A program made the translations under genes and the position numbers. DNA of 22,878 bases. It comes from JBBQTU01 sp038213005. GTDB lineage: Bacteria; Planctomycetota; Phycisphaerae; Tepidisphaerales; Tepidisphaeraceae. Where the stretch lies: assembly GCA_038213005.1 (NCBI GenBank), contig JBBQTU010000038.1, positions 1 to 22,878 of the forward strand, read 5' to 3'. Below are positions 1 through 7,224 of this stretch, piece after piece. A model generated the notes under the pieces. That model searched no databases, was not told the DNA's origin, and worked only from the letters and a program-made list of their open reading frames with translations. Position 1 is the stretch's first letter, and each line of letters opens with the position of its first letter.

Positions 1-1
1 G

Positions 2-82
2 CCGAGCTACCGGGTGGAGCAGGCGAAGAAGTCCAGGGCCGTGGCAGCACCCGCAGAGGCTCCAGCGGCGGTCCAAGCGTAG
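2..82 (+). CDS. C-terminal end of an unidentified protein (partial)
   Basis: An open frame enters from the left edge and stops at TAG (80-82). The visible 26 residues begin PSYRVEQAKKSRAV and finish in an Ala/Pro/Glu-rich tail. I do not recognise the family. Tails of this kind occur on many planctomycete proteins, including ribosomal proteins and chaperones, so composition alone says nothing about function. A strong hairpin starts 31 nt after the stop, which supports a real gene end here. Another frame is also open across this short stretch, so the call is tentative. Confidence 0.4.
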   Translation, partial: PSYRVEQAKKSRAVAAPAEAPAAVQA

Positions 83-112
83 AGGAAAACGGAGGCCGGA
101 CGTTCCGGCCGC

Positions 113-163
113 CCGCGTGTGTTGCTCCTGTCTCGCTGCGCTCGACAGGAGCAACACACGCGG
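113..163 (+). terminator. Long perfect hairpin, probable transcription terminator
   Basis: A 20-bp perfect inverted repeat (113-132 with 144-163) encloses an 11-nt loop. It lies 31 nt after the stop codon of the upstream partial gene. There is no T-tract on the + strand; the next bases are A/G-rich. It is therefore either a terminator without a U-tract, an RNA-stabilising 3' end, or a repeat-derived palindrome. Confidence 0.5.
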
Positions 164-460
164 AAGAAAGAAGCACCATGGTCACGCGGGATTCTAATTG
201 TCGCTGACGCCTAATTATAATTGTCGCTTGACAAAGCTGACCGGCGAGCATCGCGGTACCTCCGCGAAAGGCTCCGGCCGGGGCGGCCGGGCCACTTTGA
301 CGCGCGGCCCCCGGGGCGGCGTGAGGCGTGTCTACTATGCGAGAGTTCTGACCTGGGGCTCCGGGCCAAGTGGGCGCGAAGACTGGTGTAGAACAGCCAG
401 CTCGCCGCCCAATGGCAGCAGGAACTCGAGGGCAAGGGAATGCGGTCCTACACCATCGGT
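164..460. other. Non-coding stretch, no gene recognised
   Basis: No convincing coding frame is present. The stretch holds a short AT-rich patch with a duplicated TAATTGTCGCT motif (195-205 and 218-228). The second copy runs into a small palindrome, TTGTC-gctt-GACAA (221-234). The rest is GC-rich and featureless up to the first repeat copy at 461. Translations of this stretch are Arg/Gly/Pro/Ser-rich and look like random high-GC frames. Confidence 0.5.
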
Positions 461-655
461 GGGCGTGCCCGTTTTTCCCGGGCAGATGTAAGTTGCGCGT
501 CAGCGAGTGGTTGGAGCGAATACGGTGAGGAAAGAAGTGTCGCCCTTTCAGGGCTCATTCAGGGAGAATGGTTCTTACCCAGGGCTGCGCGAGTACGCTT
601 ACTCTGGGCTTAAGAATGCCGCCCCGTTGGGGCTAAGAAATCGCGTGGCCGGAAA
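461..655 (+). repeat. Dispersed repeat copy A (right end lost)
   Basis: This segment aligns collinearly with the complete element at 2731-2937, at roughly 90% identity by eye with one 1-nt length difference. It starts with the same GGGCGTGCCC end but diverges after about 652, so the right terminus is missing. It keeps the internal palindromes GCCC-tttca-GGGC, CCCAGGG...CTCTGGG and GCCCC-gtt-GGGGC. The short frame across it (507-698) is repeat sequence, not a gene. Confidence 0.85.
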
Positions 656-737
656 GAGAGGCCAACTTCCTCCCAGCCTCCCCCAAGGGGCGGAGTAAGA
701 AGAGATCATCGTGCCATTTCTGCCAGTTATTGATGCG

Positions 738-839
738 CCGGTCCTTACCCAGGGCTACGCGAGTACGCTTACCCTGGGCATTAAGAATGCCGCCCCGTTG
801 GGGCTAAGAAATCGCGTGGCCGGAAGAATTGTCACGCCC
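738..839 (+). repeat. Dispersed repeat copy C (left half lost)
   Basis: This is the right half of the same repeat. It has the CCCAGGG/CCCTGGG stem, the GCCCC-gtt-GGGGC stem, the shared TAAGAAATCGCGTGGCCGG block and an intact right terminus GTCACGCCC. The left half is absent. Copies A and C stand in the same orientation about 80 bp apart, so they may be remnants of two insertions or of one rearranged array. Confidence 0.8.
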
Positions 840-866
840 CCCGGCGTAATGTCGCTTTTCGCTGGT

Positions 867-894
867 TTGACGGAGCCCCTGTGCCGCTTATAGC
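867..894 (+). promoter_or_regulatory. Candidate sigma70-type promoter for the small membrane protein
   Basis: TTGACG (867-872), a 16-nt spacer and TATAGC (889-894) resemble -35 and -10 boxes. Transcription would start near 901, only a few bases before the ATG at 904, giving a leaderless or nearly leaderless mRNA. This rests on motif matching by eye. Confidence 0.4.
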
Positions 895-903
895 ATCAGG
901 TTC

Positions 904-1209
904 ATGGTTATCTTGCCCGTGGCAGAGGCATCGACCGAGGCGTCGATCAGCATCGTTATCTGGGTGATGGTGCTGGTGGCGCTGCTGGTTCCGGCGGCGG
1001 CCGCCACCTTGTGGCTGCGGCGCTGGGTCCATCGGGATACCGGCCAGGACACGACCGTGGGCTTTACCCTCCATGATGTCCAGGAGATGTTCAAGCGGGG
1101 TGAGCTGGATCAGGCCCAATACGACCGGCTGCGGCAGGAGATCCTGACTCAGTCGCGGCAGGCATTGGATCCCAAGGCAAAGCCCGCCCGGCCAAAGGGT
1201 GACAAATAG
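904..1209 (+). CDS. Small single-span membrane protein with SHOCT-like C-terminal motif
   Basis: The 101-residue protein has a short N-terminus, one hydrophobic segment (about residues 15-38) followed by RRW, and a soluble tail. Residues about 54-88 (FTLHDVQEMFKRGELDQAQY, then DRLRQEIL) resemble the SHOCT short C-terminal domain, a helix-turn-helix-like module found at the ends of many membrane proteins and thought to mediate oligomerisation. The end is Lys/Pro-rich. The predicted layout is inside-facing tail with a single anchor. No enzymatic role can be inferred. It lies 180 bp upstream of clpX on the same strand. A good promoter sits just upstream, but there is no clear ribosome binding site. 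Confidence 0.75.
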   Translation: MVILPVAEASTEASISIVIWVMVLVALLVPAAAATLWLRRWVHRDTGQDTTVGFTLHDVQEMFKRGELDQAQYDRLRQEILTQSRQALDPKAKPARPKGDK

Positions 1210-1389
1210 CCGGGAGTTTGTGTTCCCCGGGCAGAGTCATAAGATACGCTCGTGCCAGTTCAAGGGCAGGAAACGCTTTGGGGCGCGAACCGCCGAAGTC
1301 GCCCGAGGGTATGAACGATACGAGGCCCGTTGTCTGATGACTCACCGAAGAGTTGAGTTGAAGTGTAAGCGGAAAGGCCGACACGACTT

Positions 1390-2730
1390 ATGAACCGGAA
1401 TGGAAATGGTAGCGACGTCCCGCCCACCGGCGGCCCGACCAGTGGCGGCAATAGCGGCAATGCCCGCGCACGCCGAATCACCACCTGCAGTTTCTGCGGC
1501 AAGAGCTCGCGGGATGTCGGTCCGATGGTCGAGGGACCGTCCGATGTCTACATCTGCTCCACTTGCGTGGACCTCGCCCACAACATCATCCGCCAGGAAA
1601 AACGCAAGACAACGGCCGGCCAGCCGCTGTTCAGCCAGATTCCCGCGCCGCGCCAGATCAAGGAATATCTGGACCAGTACGTGGTCGGGCAAGACCATGC
1701 CAAGAAGTCGCTTTCCGTCGCCGTCCACAATCACTACAAGCGTCTGACCAGCCAGAGTGACATCGCCGATCCTCAGAACGACGTCGAGATCGACAAGACC
1801 AACGTCCTGCTGATCGGCCCGACCGGCAGCGGCAAGACCCTGCTGGCCAAGACCCTGGCGAAAATCCTGCACGTGCCGTTCGCCATCGGCGACGCCACGA
1901 CCCTCACCGAAGCCGGCTATGTCGGCGAGGATGTGGAGAATATTCTGCTAAAGCTCCTGCAGAACGCCGACTACGACCTGGAGACCGCCCAACGCGGCAT
2001 CGTCTATATCGACGAGATCGACAAGATCGCCAAGACCCAGAACAACGTCTCGATCACCCGCGACGTCTCAGGCGAGGGCGTGCAGCAGGCCCTGCTGAAG
2101 ATGCTCGAAGGAACCCTCGCCAACATCCCCCCGCAGGGTGGGCGAAAGCATCCCGAGCAGCAGTACATCCAGATGGACACGACCCAGATTCTGTTCATCT
2201 GCGGCGGGGCGTTCGTCGGCCTCGAAGACATCATCCGCAAGCGCCTCGGCAAGCGTCAGATCGGCTTCGGCAGTGAAGCCAGCCGCATGATGGACTCGGC
2301 CCGCGAGCGGGCTCACGTCCTGTCGCAGGTCCAGCCCGAGGACATGATCGAATTCGGCATGATTCCCGAGTTTGTCGGCCGCCTTCCCCTGGTCTCCACT
2401 CTAGAGCCGCTGGACGAGCGCGTCCTGATGAACATCCTGACCGGGCCAAAGAACGCCATCGTGAAGCAGTACAAGCGTTTCTTCCGCATGGAAGGCGCCG
2501 ACCTGGAATTCACCGATGGCGCCATGCGGCTGATCGCCGCCCGCGCCATGAAGCGCGACACCGGAGCCCGCGCCCTTCGCGCTGTCTGCGAAGAGATCAT
2601 GCTCGATCCCATGTATCACCTGCCCGAACAGGCGCACGGCCTGAAGTACGTGCTGGATGAAGATGTGGTCGAAGGGCGCCGTTCGCTGTTCGACATCGAA
2701 CCGGAACGTCGTCGCGAAACCGCTGCTTGA
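1390..2730 (+). CDS. clpX: ATP-dependent Clp protease ATP-binding subunit ClpX
   Basis: ClpX is the AAA+ unfoldase that recognises tagged substrates and feeds them to ClpP in the cytoplasm. The 446-residue protein has the usual layout. An N-terminal zinc domain has C33/C36 and C56/C59. Walker A is GPTGSGKT at 143-150 and Walker B is VYIDEID ending near 209. The pore loop is GYVGEDV, an RKH loop is present (GGRKHPE), the ClpP-docking loop is KRQIGFG, and a sensor-2 arginine lies in GARALRAV. A Gly/Asn/Pro-rich extension of about 28 residues precedes the zinc domain. GGAAAGG lies upstream of the ATG. clpP and tig are not adjacent in this window. The stop codon coincides with the target duplication of an inserted repeat, but the reading frame is intact. 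Confidence 0.98.
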   Translation: MNRNGNGSDVPPTGGPTSGGNSGNARARRITTCSFCGKSSRDVGPMVEGPSDVYICSTCVDLAHNIIRQEKRKTTAGQPLFSQIPAPRQIKEYLDQYVVGQDHAKKSLSVAVHNHYKRLTSQSDIADPQNDVEIDKTNVLLIGPTGSGKTLLAKTLAKILHVPFAIGDATTLTEAGYVGEDVENILLKLLQNADYDLETAQRGIVYIDEIDKIAKTQNNVSITRDVSGEGVQQALLKMLEGTLANIPPQGGRKHPEQQYIQMDTTQILFICGGAFVGLEDIIRKRLGKRQIGFGSEASRMMDSARERAHVLSQVQPEDMIEFGMIPEFVGRLPLVSTLEPLDERVLMNILTGPKNAIVKQYKRFFRMEGADLEFTDGAMRLIAARAMKRDTGARALRAVCEEIMLDPMYHLPEQAHGLKYVLDEDVVEGRRSLFDIEPERRRETAA

Positions 2731-2937
2731 GGGCGTGCCCGCGTTTCAGGGCAGATGCAAGTTGCGCTTCAGCGAGTGGTTGGAGCGAATACGGTGCTGA
2801 AAGAGGTGTTGCCCTTTCAGGGCTCATTCAGGGTGAATGGTTCTTGCTAAGGGCTGCGCGAGTACGCTTACCCTGGGCTTAAGAATGCCGCCCCGTTGAG
2901 GCTAAGAAATCGCGTGCCGGGAAAAATGGGTACGCCC
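2731..2937 (+). mobile_element. MITE-like 207-bp element (copy B) inserted at the clpX stop codon
   Basis: The element starts GGGCGTGCC and ends GGTACGCCC, which are inverted repeats matching at 8 of 9 positions. It is flanked directly by CTGCTTGA at 2723-2730 and again at 2938-2945, a perfect 8-bp direct repeat like a target-site duplication. The left duplicate contains the clpX stop TGA. It contains several short GC stems: GGGC-gt-GCCC, GCCC-tttca-GGGC, a weakened AAGGG/CCCTGGG stem and GCCCC-gtt-GAGGC. It encodes no protein, so it would be a non-autonomous element moved by a transposase encoded elsewhere. Two degenerate relatives lie at 461-655 and 738-839. Confidence 0.75.
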
Positions 2938-2984
2938 CTGCTTGAGAGCGTGTGGGTCGCGGCTTACTTGTGTAGCGGCAGCCG

Positions 2985-3938
2985 ATGTCACTGTTTGCGG
3001 AAATGAAATCTGTTATGAAGAGAGAATCAACTCCGAAGCCACCGTTGAAATGGCATGGTGGCAAGTACTACCTGGCCTCCAAGATCGTCGAGATGATGCC
3101 CCCGCATCAGCAGTACGTTGAGCCGTTCTTTGGCGGCGGCACCGTCCTGCTCGCCAAAGACCCGCATAACGTCGGCGAAACTGTCAACGATCTCAATGGC
3201 CACCTGACCAACTTCTGGAAGGTCCTTCAGGATCAGGACCAGTTCACCCAGTTCTATCGCACTATCCAGGTCGTCCCCTTCAGCGAGCCCGAGTGGCGCG
3301 ATGCCCACGCCCGACTCGATGCGCAGGAGGATCCGGTCAAGCGTGCCGTGGCCTTCTACATCGAGTGCCGTCAGTCGCACTCCGGCCGGCGAACCGCCTT
3401 CGCCGCCATGACCAAGACCCGCCTGCGCCAGGGCATGAACGAGCAGGCCGCCGCCTGGATGACCGCCGTCGACGGCCTCCCGGCCGTCCACGCCCGTCTC
3501 CGCCGCGTGGCCATCCTCAATCGCGACGCACTCAAAGTCATCAAGCAGTTCAATACGCCAGAGACACTCTTCTACCTCGACCCCCCCTATCTCCATTCCA
3601 CCCGCAGCTCGACCCACGAGTATGGTGCGCAGGAGATGTCGGTCGAGCAGCATGAAGAGCTGTTGGATCTCCTGACACGCTTGCACAGTCTGGTCATGCT
3701 CAGCGGCTATCCCTCGCCGCTGTACGAGCAGAAACTCCAGGGTTGGCACAAGGTCGATTTCGACCTGCCCAACAACTCCGCCACCGGCGACACCAAACAG
3801 CGCAAGACCGAGCGGATCTGGTGCAACTTCAAGCCCGCCGAGGTGCCGCCCCCGCGGCCGCGCAAATCCACCCAGCGCGACGCCGAAGAGTTGGCCGAGC
3901 CGATAGCTTCAGAGGCGTCGGAGTTGTTCGAAGGGTAA
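2985..3938 (+). CDS. D12-class (Dam-like) DNA N6-adenine methyltransferase
   Basis: The protein probably transfers a methyl group from S-adenosylmethionine to N6 of adenine in a short DNA site. The 317 residues show the alpha-group order of motifs: KWHGGK near 22-27 (motif X), YVEPFFGGG at 44-52 (SAM-binding motif I) and catalytic DPPY at 199-202 (motif IV). The last ~40 residues are Pro/Arg- and Glu-rich and outside the core. No restriction endonuclease or mutH-like gene lies beside it, so it looks like an orphan methyltransferase. The target could be GATC as in Dam, but this cannot be read from sequence. It follows the inserted repeat and ends 9 nt before the next gene. Start codons at 3003 and 3015 are alternatives; none has a good ribosome binding site. 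Confidence 0.9.
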   Translation: MSLFAEMKSVMKRESTPKPPLKWHGGKYYLASKIVEMMPPHQQYVEPFFGGGTVLLAKDPHNVGETVNDLNGHLTNFWKVLQDQDQFTQFYRTIQVVPFSEPEWRDAHARLDAQEDPVKRAVAFYIECRQSHSGRRTAFAAMTKTRLRQGMNEQAAAWMTAVDGLPAVHARLRRVAILNRDALKVIKQFNTPETLFYLDPPYLHSTRSSTHEYGAQEMSVEQHEELLDLLTRLHSLVMLSGYPSPLYEQKLQGWHKVDFDLPNNSATGDTKQRKTERIWCNFKPAEVPPPRPRKSTQRDAEELAEPIASEASELFEG

Positions 3939-3947
3939 GGCGTCACC

Positions 3948-4790
3948 ATGTCACAACCGCTGCTCTATGACAGCCACTGCCACACGCCGCTGTGCCGCCA
4001 CGCCGTCGGCGAGCCGGAGGAATATGCCGCGGTCGCCCTGAAGCGGGGTTTCGCGGGCCTGACCATCACCTGCCACGGTCCGACGTCCCGCGAATGGGAC
4101 TACTGCATGCGCAGCGAGCAGTGGCCCGAATACCTCGGCCTGTGTGCCCGCGCGAAGGCCGCCTTCGCAGGCAAGCTCGAGGTCCGCACGGGTGTGGAGT
4201 GCGATTTTCTTCCCGGGATCGAGGCCTACTGGTCCGACTTCCTCGGCCGCTACGACCTGTCCCATGTCCTGGGTTCGGTGCATCCCCACGCCGGAGACTA
4301 CCGCAGGGCCTACCAGAACGGCGACGCCCTCGAGTACCAGAAAACCTATTTCGATCACCTCGCCCTCGCCGCCGAGACCGGCCTCTTCGACACGCTCGCT
4401 CATCCGGATGTCATCAAGAACATCGACCCGGCCCAATGGCAGATCGACCGCATCCTGCCCGCCATCCAGAAATCTCTTGATCGGATCGCCCGCACCGGCG
4501 TCGCCATGGAACTGAACACATCGGGCCTGACCAAGGACATCCCCGAGATGAACCCCGGCCCCGTGATGCTCTGCGAAATGGCCAGTCGAGCCATCCCGGT
4601 CGTGGTGGGGTCTGATGCTCATTCGCCCCGGCGGGTTGGGGCCCATTTCGACGACGCCATCGACCTGCTGCAGCAGTGCGGCTTCCGGAATGTGTCGTTC
4701 TTCGTCGATCGCCGTCGGCGCGATGTGCCACTGAATCTCGCTCGCGCCAGCCTGACACCCCTCGCCAGCCTGATCACGGCCGCAGGCTGA
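3948..4790 (+). CDS. hisJ: PHP-family phosphatase, histidinol-phosphatase HisJ type
   Basis: HisJ-type enzymes dephosphorylate L-histidinol phosphate in histidine synthesis. The 280-residue protein carries the PHP metal-binding motifs in order: DSHCHTPLCRHA at 8-19, GVECDF near 81-86, GSVHPH, AHPD and GSDAH at 221-225. The CHTPLCRHA signature and GSVHPH are typical of the HisJ/HisK branch rather than of polymerase PHP domains. A GGTAAGG sequence precedes the ATG. It begins 9 nt after the methyltransferase and may be cotranscribed with it, although no functional link is evident. Its 3' end overlaps the convergent - strand gene by 17 bp. No other his genes are nearby, so a related phosphoesterase substrate remains possible. 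Confidence 0.8.
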   Translation: MSQPLLYDSHCHTPLCRHAVGEPEEYAAVALKRGFAGLTITCHGPTSREWDYCMRSEQWPEYLGLCARAKAAFAGKLEVRTGVECDFLPGIEAYWSDFLGRYDLSHVLGSVHPHAGDYRRAYQNGDALEYQKTYFDHLALAAETGLFDTLAHPDVIKNIDPAQWQIDRILPAIQKSLDRIARTGVAMELNTSGLTKDIPEMNPGPVMLCEMASRAIPVVVGSDAHSPRRVGAHFDDAIDLLQQCGFRNVSFFVDRRRRDVPLNLARASLTPLASLITAAG

Positions 4791-5430
4791 TCGTCTTTGA
4801 CTTCCCGGCCGCGCCTCCCGCGCCCTCCAGCATCACCGCGAGTTGCCCGCCATTCTTCCACCGCACCCCCGTGACGACCTTGCCCGGGAGTGATTTCACG
4901 CGCTTGTGCCCGACCCACACCTGTCCCGGGCAGGCCCCTCGCGGCGAAAAGTGGGGGCCATCATCAAAGTACGCCAGATGCCGTCGCGATGAGTCCCATG
5001 TGAATCCGCAACCGACATAGAGGTCCTGCTTCAGCGTCCTGGTGTTCAGTTCCACCCCCACGCCGGTGCTCGGGTTGATGTGCAGGTCAACGAAGACCCG
5101 ATCGTCGTCCAGCACCGTGACCGCCATGATGGCATTGCTCGCGTCAATCTCAGCACCGCGCGCCCGTTTGATCACCGTATATCGCCCGGCCGAGTCGCCG
5201 CGCAGCAGAAGCAGATCCATATGGTATTTCGCGGCCGCCAGGCATACCGCGTACTTCTGACCCCGCTGTGTGAATATTCCCTGGCTGGGTTCCCGCTGCG
5301 GATCTTTCCCGCTGTTCACGCGGTATAGAACTCCCGCGTGCATCACATAAGGCGCCCGCGCGGGCGGAATCGAAGCCGCTCCCGCCAGCGCGAGGCACGA
5401 CGCAAGAAGGATGATCCGAGAGATTCGCAC
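4774..5430 (-). CDS. Exported protein of unknown function
   Basis: The N-terminus (VRISRIILLASCLALAGA) has basic residues, a hydrophobic core and a likely signal-peptidase site near ARA, so the protein is probably secreted or periplasmic. The remaining ~190 residues are a beta-rich soluble domain with phrases such as CGFTWDSSRRHLAYFDDGPHF and VTGVRWKNGGQLAVML. These resemble blades of WD40/TolB-like beta-propellers, but no family is recognised. Two GTG starts are possible. GTG at 5430 is preferred because AAAGGAG lies at normal spacing from it, whereas GTG at 5436 abuts that motif. The gene converges on hisJ with a 17-bp overlap of the two stop regions and lies downstream of the CoA-transferase on the same strand. 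Confidence 0.7.
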   Translation of the reverse strand: MRISRIILLASCLALAGAASIPPARAPYVMHAGVLYRVNSGKDPQREPSQGIFTQRGQKYAVCLAAAKYHMDLLLLRGDSAGRYTVIKRARGAEIDASNAIMAVTVLDDDRVFVDLHINPSTGVGVELNTRTLKQDLYVGCGFTWDSSRRHLAYFDDGPHFSPRGACPGQVWVGHKRVKSLPGKVVTGVRWKNGGQLAVMLEGAGGAAGKSKTISLRP

Positions 5431-5549
5431 AGGCACTCCTTTGCCAGAGACACGTGATCCGTTGCTGCGATCTTACCCGCCGGATAGCCCATCCAACAGC
5501 CCGCAGACCATTTGTCGCTGAATCTCATCCGTGAGAGCTGTCTATCAGT

Positions 5550-7076
5550 TCATGCCCCCGCGCTGGGGCGCATGTCCCCGGTTTGCAGATATCGCGTGTG
5601 AAACGAGAAGGCTTCGCTGAACATGTGCGGCGAGTGCAGGCCCGCGCTGGGGTCCTTCATGGCGCGCTTCATGTAATCCCACAGCATCGGGCGATACTCC
5701 GGTGCGGCGCATTTCTCTATGATCACCCTGGCACGCTGACGCGGGCTTCGGCCGCGAAGATCGGCAAACCCGTACTCCGTGACAATCGCATGCACGTCGT
5801 GCTCGGTATGGTCGATGTGCGTGGCGAACGGCACGATCGCCGAGATCTTCCCGCCCTTGGCCGTGGCGGGGGACATGAAGATCGTGTAGGCCGAGTTGCG
5901 CGCGAAGTCGCCCGATCCGCCGATGCCGTTCTCCATCCCCTTGCCGGCGATGTGAGTCGAGTTGATGTGCCCGTAGATGTCGGCCTCAACGAAGCCGTTC
6001 ATGGCGATACAGCCCAGGCGACGGATGATCTCGGGGCTGTTGGATATCTCCTGGGGGCGCAGGATGATCTGTTTGCGGTATCGCTCAATGTTCCTGTTGA
6101 ACCGCTCCTGCCCGGCCGGCGACACCGAGAAAGCCGTCGCCGAGGCAACCGTGACCTTCCCCGAGTCCAGCAGGTCGAGCATGCCGTCCTGGACGACCTC
6201 GGTGAACGCCGTCATGTTCTCAAAATGGCCTTCGTTCAGGCCCACCAGCACGGCGTTGGCGATGTTGCCCACCCCTGACTGCAGCGGCGTGAGGCAGCGG
6301 GGAAGCCGGCCGGCTCTCACTTCGCCGTCAAGGAAGTCCAGCAGGTGCTGGGCGATACGCCTGTGAATCTCCTCGGGGGCCTTGAACGGGGCGTTGCGGT
6401 CCGGACTGCTGGTCTCAACCACCGCGATCACCTTGCTGCGGTCAAAGCTCCAGGCGCTCGCGCCGATCCGGTCGCCCGGGGCGAGGATCGGGATCGGCTG
6501 CCGCTGACCGTGGGTGGAGGAGACCGAAACGATGTCGTGCATCCCCTCGAGTCGCTCGTCCTGGTTGGAATTGACCTCGAGGATGATTTTGTCGGCCATC
6601 TCGAGATAGACGTTGTTGTTGCCGCACGACGACGACGGCAGGGCGGTGCCGTCCGGATTGATCCGGGTGACTTCGATGATGGCGAAGTCGATCTTCCCGT
6701 AATGCCCATGGCGGACCAGCGAGCCGGCGTGGCTCAGGTGCATGTCCTGATAGTCAAGGGTGCCGGCGTTGATCTTCGCCCGGGTGGCCGGGTCGCTCTG
6801 ATACGGGAAGCGGAATCGCTGCGCGTCGGCGCTACTCATCATGCTGTCATGCTCAGGACCGGTCGATGCGCCCGTGAGGATGTCCAGCCGCAGGGACCGA
6901 CCCGCCGCCTGCTCAGCGCTGGCGCGGTGGGCGATCGCGGTGGGCACGGCCTTGGGGTAGCCCGCCCCTGTGAAACCGGACATCCCGACGACCGCGCCGC
7001 TGGGAATCAGCGCTGCTGCGGCGTCGGCCGGCATCGTCTTGCGCTGGAGTTCGTGGTTGAGAATGCGGCTGCTCAT
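5550..7076 (-). CDS. Acetyl-CoA hydrolase/transferase family, succinyl-CoA:acetate CoA-transferase-like
   Basis: Class I CoA-transferases of this branch move CoA between succinyl-CoA and acetate or propionate through a glutamyl-CoA intermediate. The 508-residue length matches AarC/Cat1/ScpC proteins. The catalytic glutamate is E293 in TEVVQDG, in the same place as Glu294 of Acetobacter AarC. Other family signatures are the N-terminal VVGMSGFTGAGYPK, the SSSCGNNN segment and the glycine-rich GIGGSGDFARNSAY. The C-terminus has YGFADLRGRSPRQRA. AGGAG stands 4 nt before the ATG. The exact substrate pair (acetate or propionate) cannot be fixed from sequence. It is followed by the exported unknown protein on the same strand with a ~120-bp gap. 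Confidence 0.92.
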   Translation of the reverse strand: MSSRILNHELQRKTMPADAAAALIPSGAVVGMSGFTGAGYPKAVPTAIAHRASAEQAAGRSLRLDILTGASTGPEHDSMMSSADAQRFRFPYQSDPATRAKINAGTLDYQDMHLSHAGSLVRHGHYGKIDFAIIEVTRINPDGTALPSSSCGNNNVYLEMADKIILEVNSNQDERLEGMHDIVSVSSTHGQRQPIPILAPGDRIGASAWSFDRSKVIAVVETSSPDRNAPFKAPEEIHRRIAQHLLDFLDGEVRAGRLPRCLTPLQSGVGNIANAVLVGLNEGHFENMTAFTEVVQDGMLDLLDSGKVTVASATAFSVSPAGQERFNRNIERYRKQIILRPQEISNSPEIIRRLGCIAMNGFVEADIYGHINSTHIAGKGMENGIGGSGDFARNSAYTIFMSPATAKGGKISAIVPFATHIDHTEHDVHAIVTEYGFADLRGRSPRQRARVIIEKCAAPEYRPMLWDYMKRAMKDPSAGLHSPHMFSEAFSFHTRYLQTGDMRPSAGA

Positions 7077-7193
7077 CGGACTCCTGGGACAAAGGGTTCA
7101 AGTGGTCTTAGGGCGCCATCCCGAGGTTATGGACTCCCAAGTCACTTGCAGCGGTCGGGGGCAATATACTGATCGCCCCCGCAAGGGCAAGGC

Positions 7194-7224
7194 GATCGGC
7201 CAATCCCAGTGATCGGCCAATCCC
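7194..7224. repeat. 17-bp tandem duplication GATCGGCCAATCCC
   Basis: GATCGGCCAATCCC occurs at 7194-7207 and 7211-7224, separated by AGT, giving a 17-bp period. It lies about 120 bp upstream of the CoA-transferase start (- strand). It could be a duplicated operator or simply a slippage product. Confidence 0.6.

Noticed and set aside
507..893. Two short frames sharing a NAAPLGLRNRVAG segment, looking like a small protein family
   Set aside because: The shared peptide is the translation of the dispersed DNA repeat, and the similarity is at DNA level including non-coding flanks.
461..2945. CRISPR array or composite transposon formed by the repeats around clpX
   Set aside because: There are only three partial copies at uneven spacing, no spacers, no cas genes and no transposase. 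The enclosed genes are ordinary chromosomal genes.
3027..4646. Long antisense frames opposite the methyltransferase and hisJ
   Set aside because: They mirror genuine genes with complete catalytic motifs on the + strand and show no family features.
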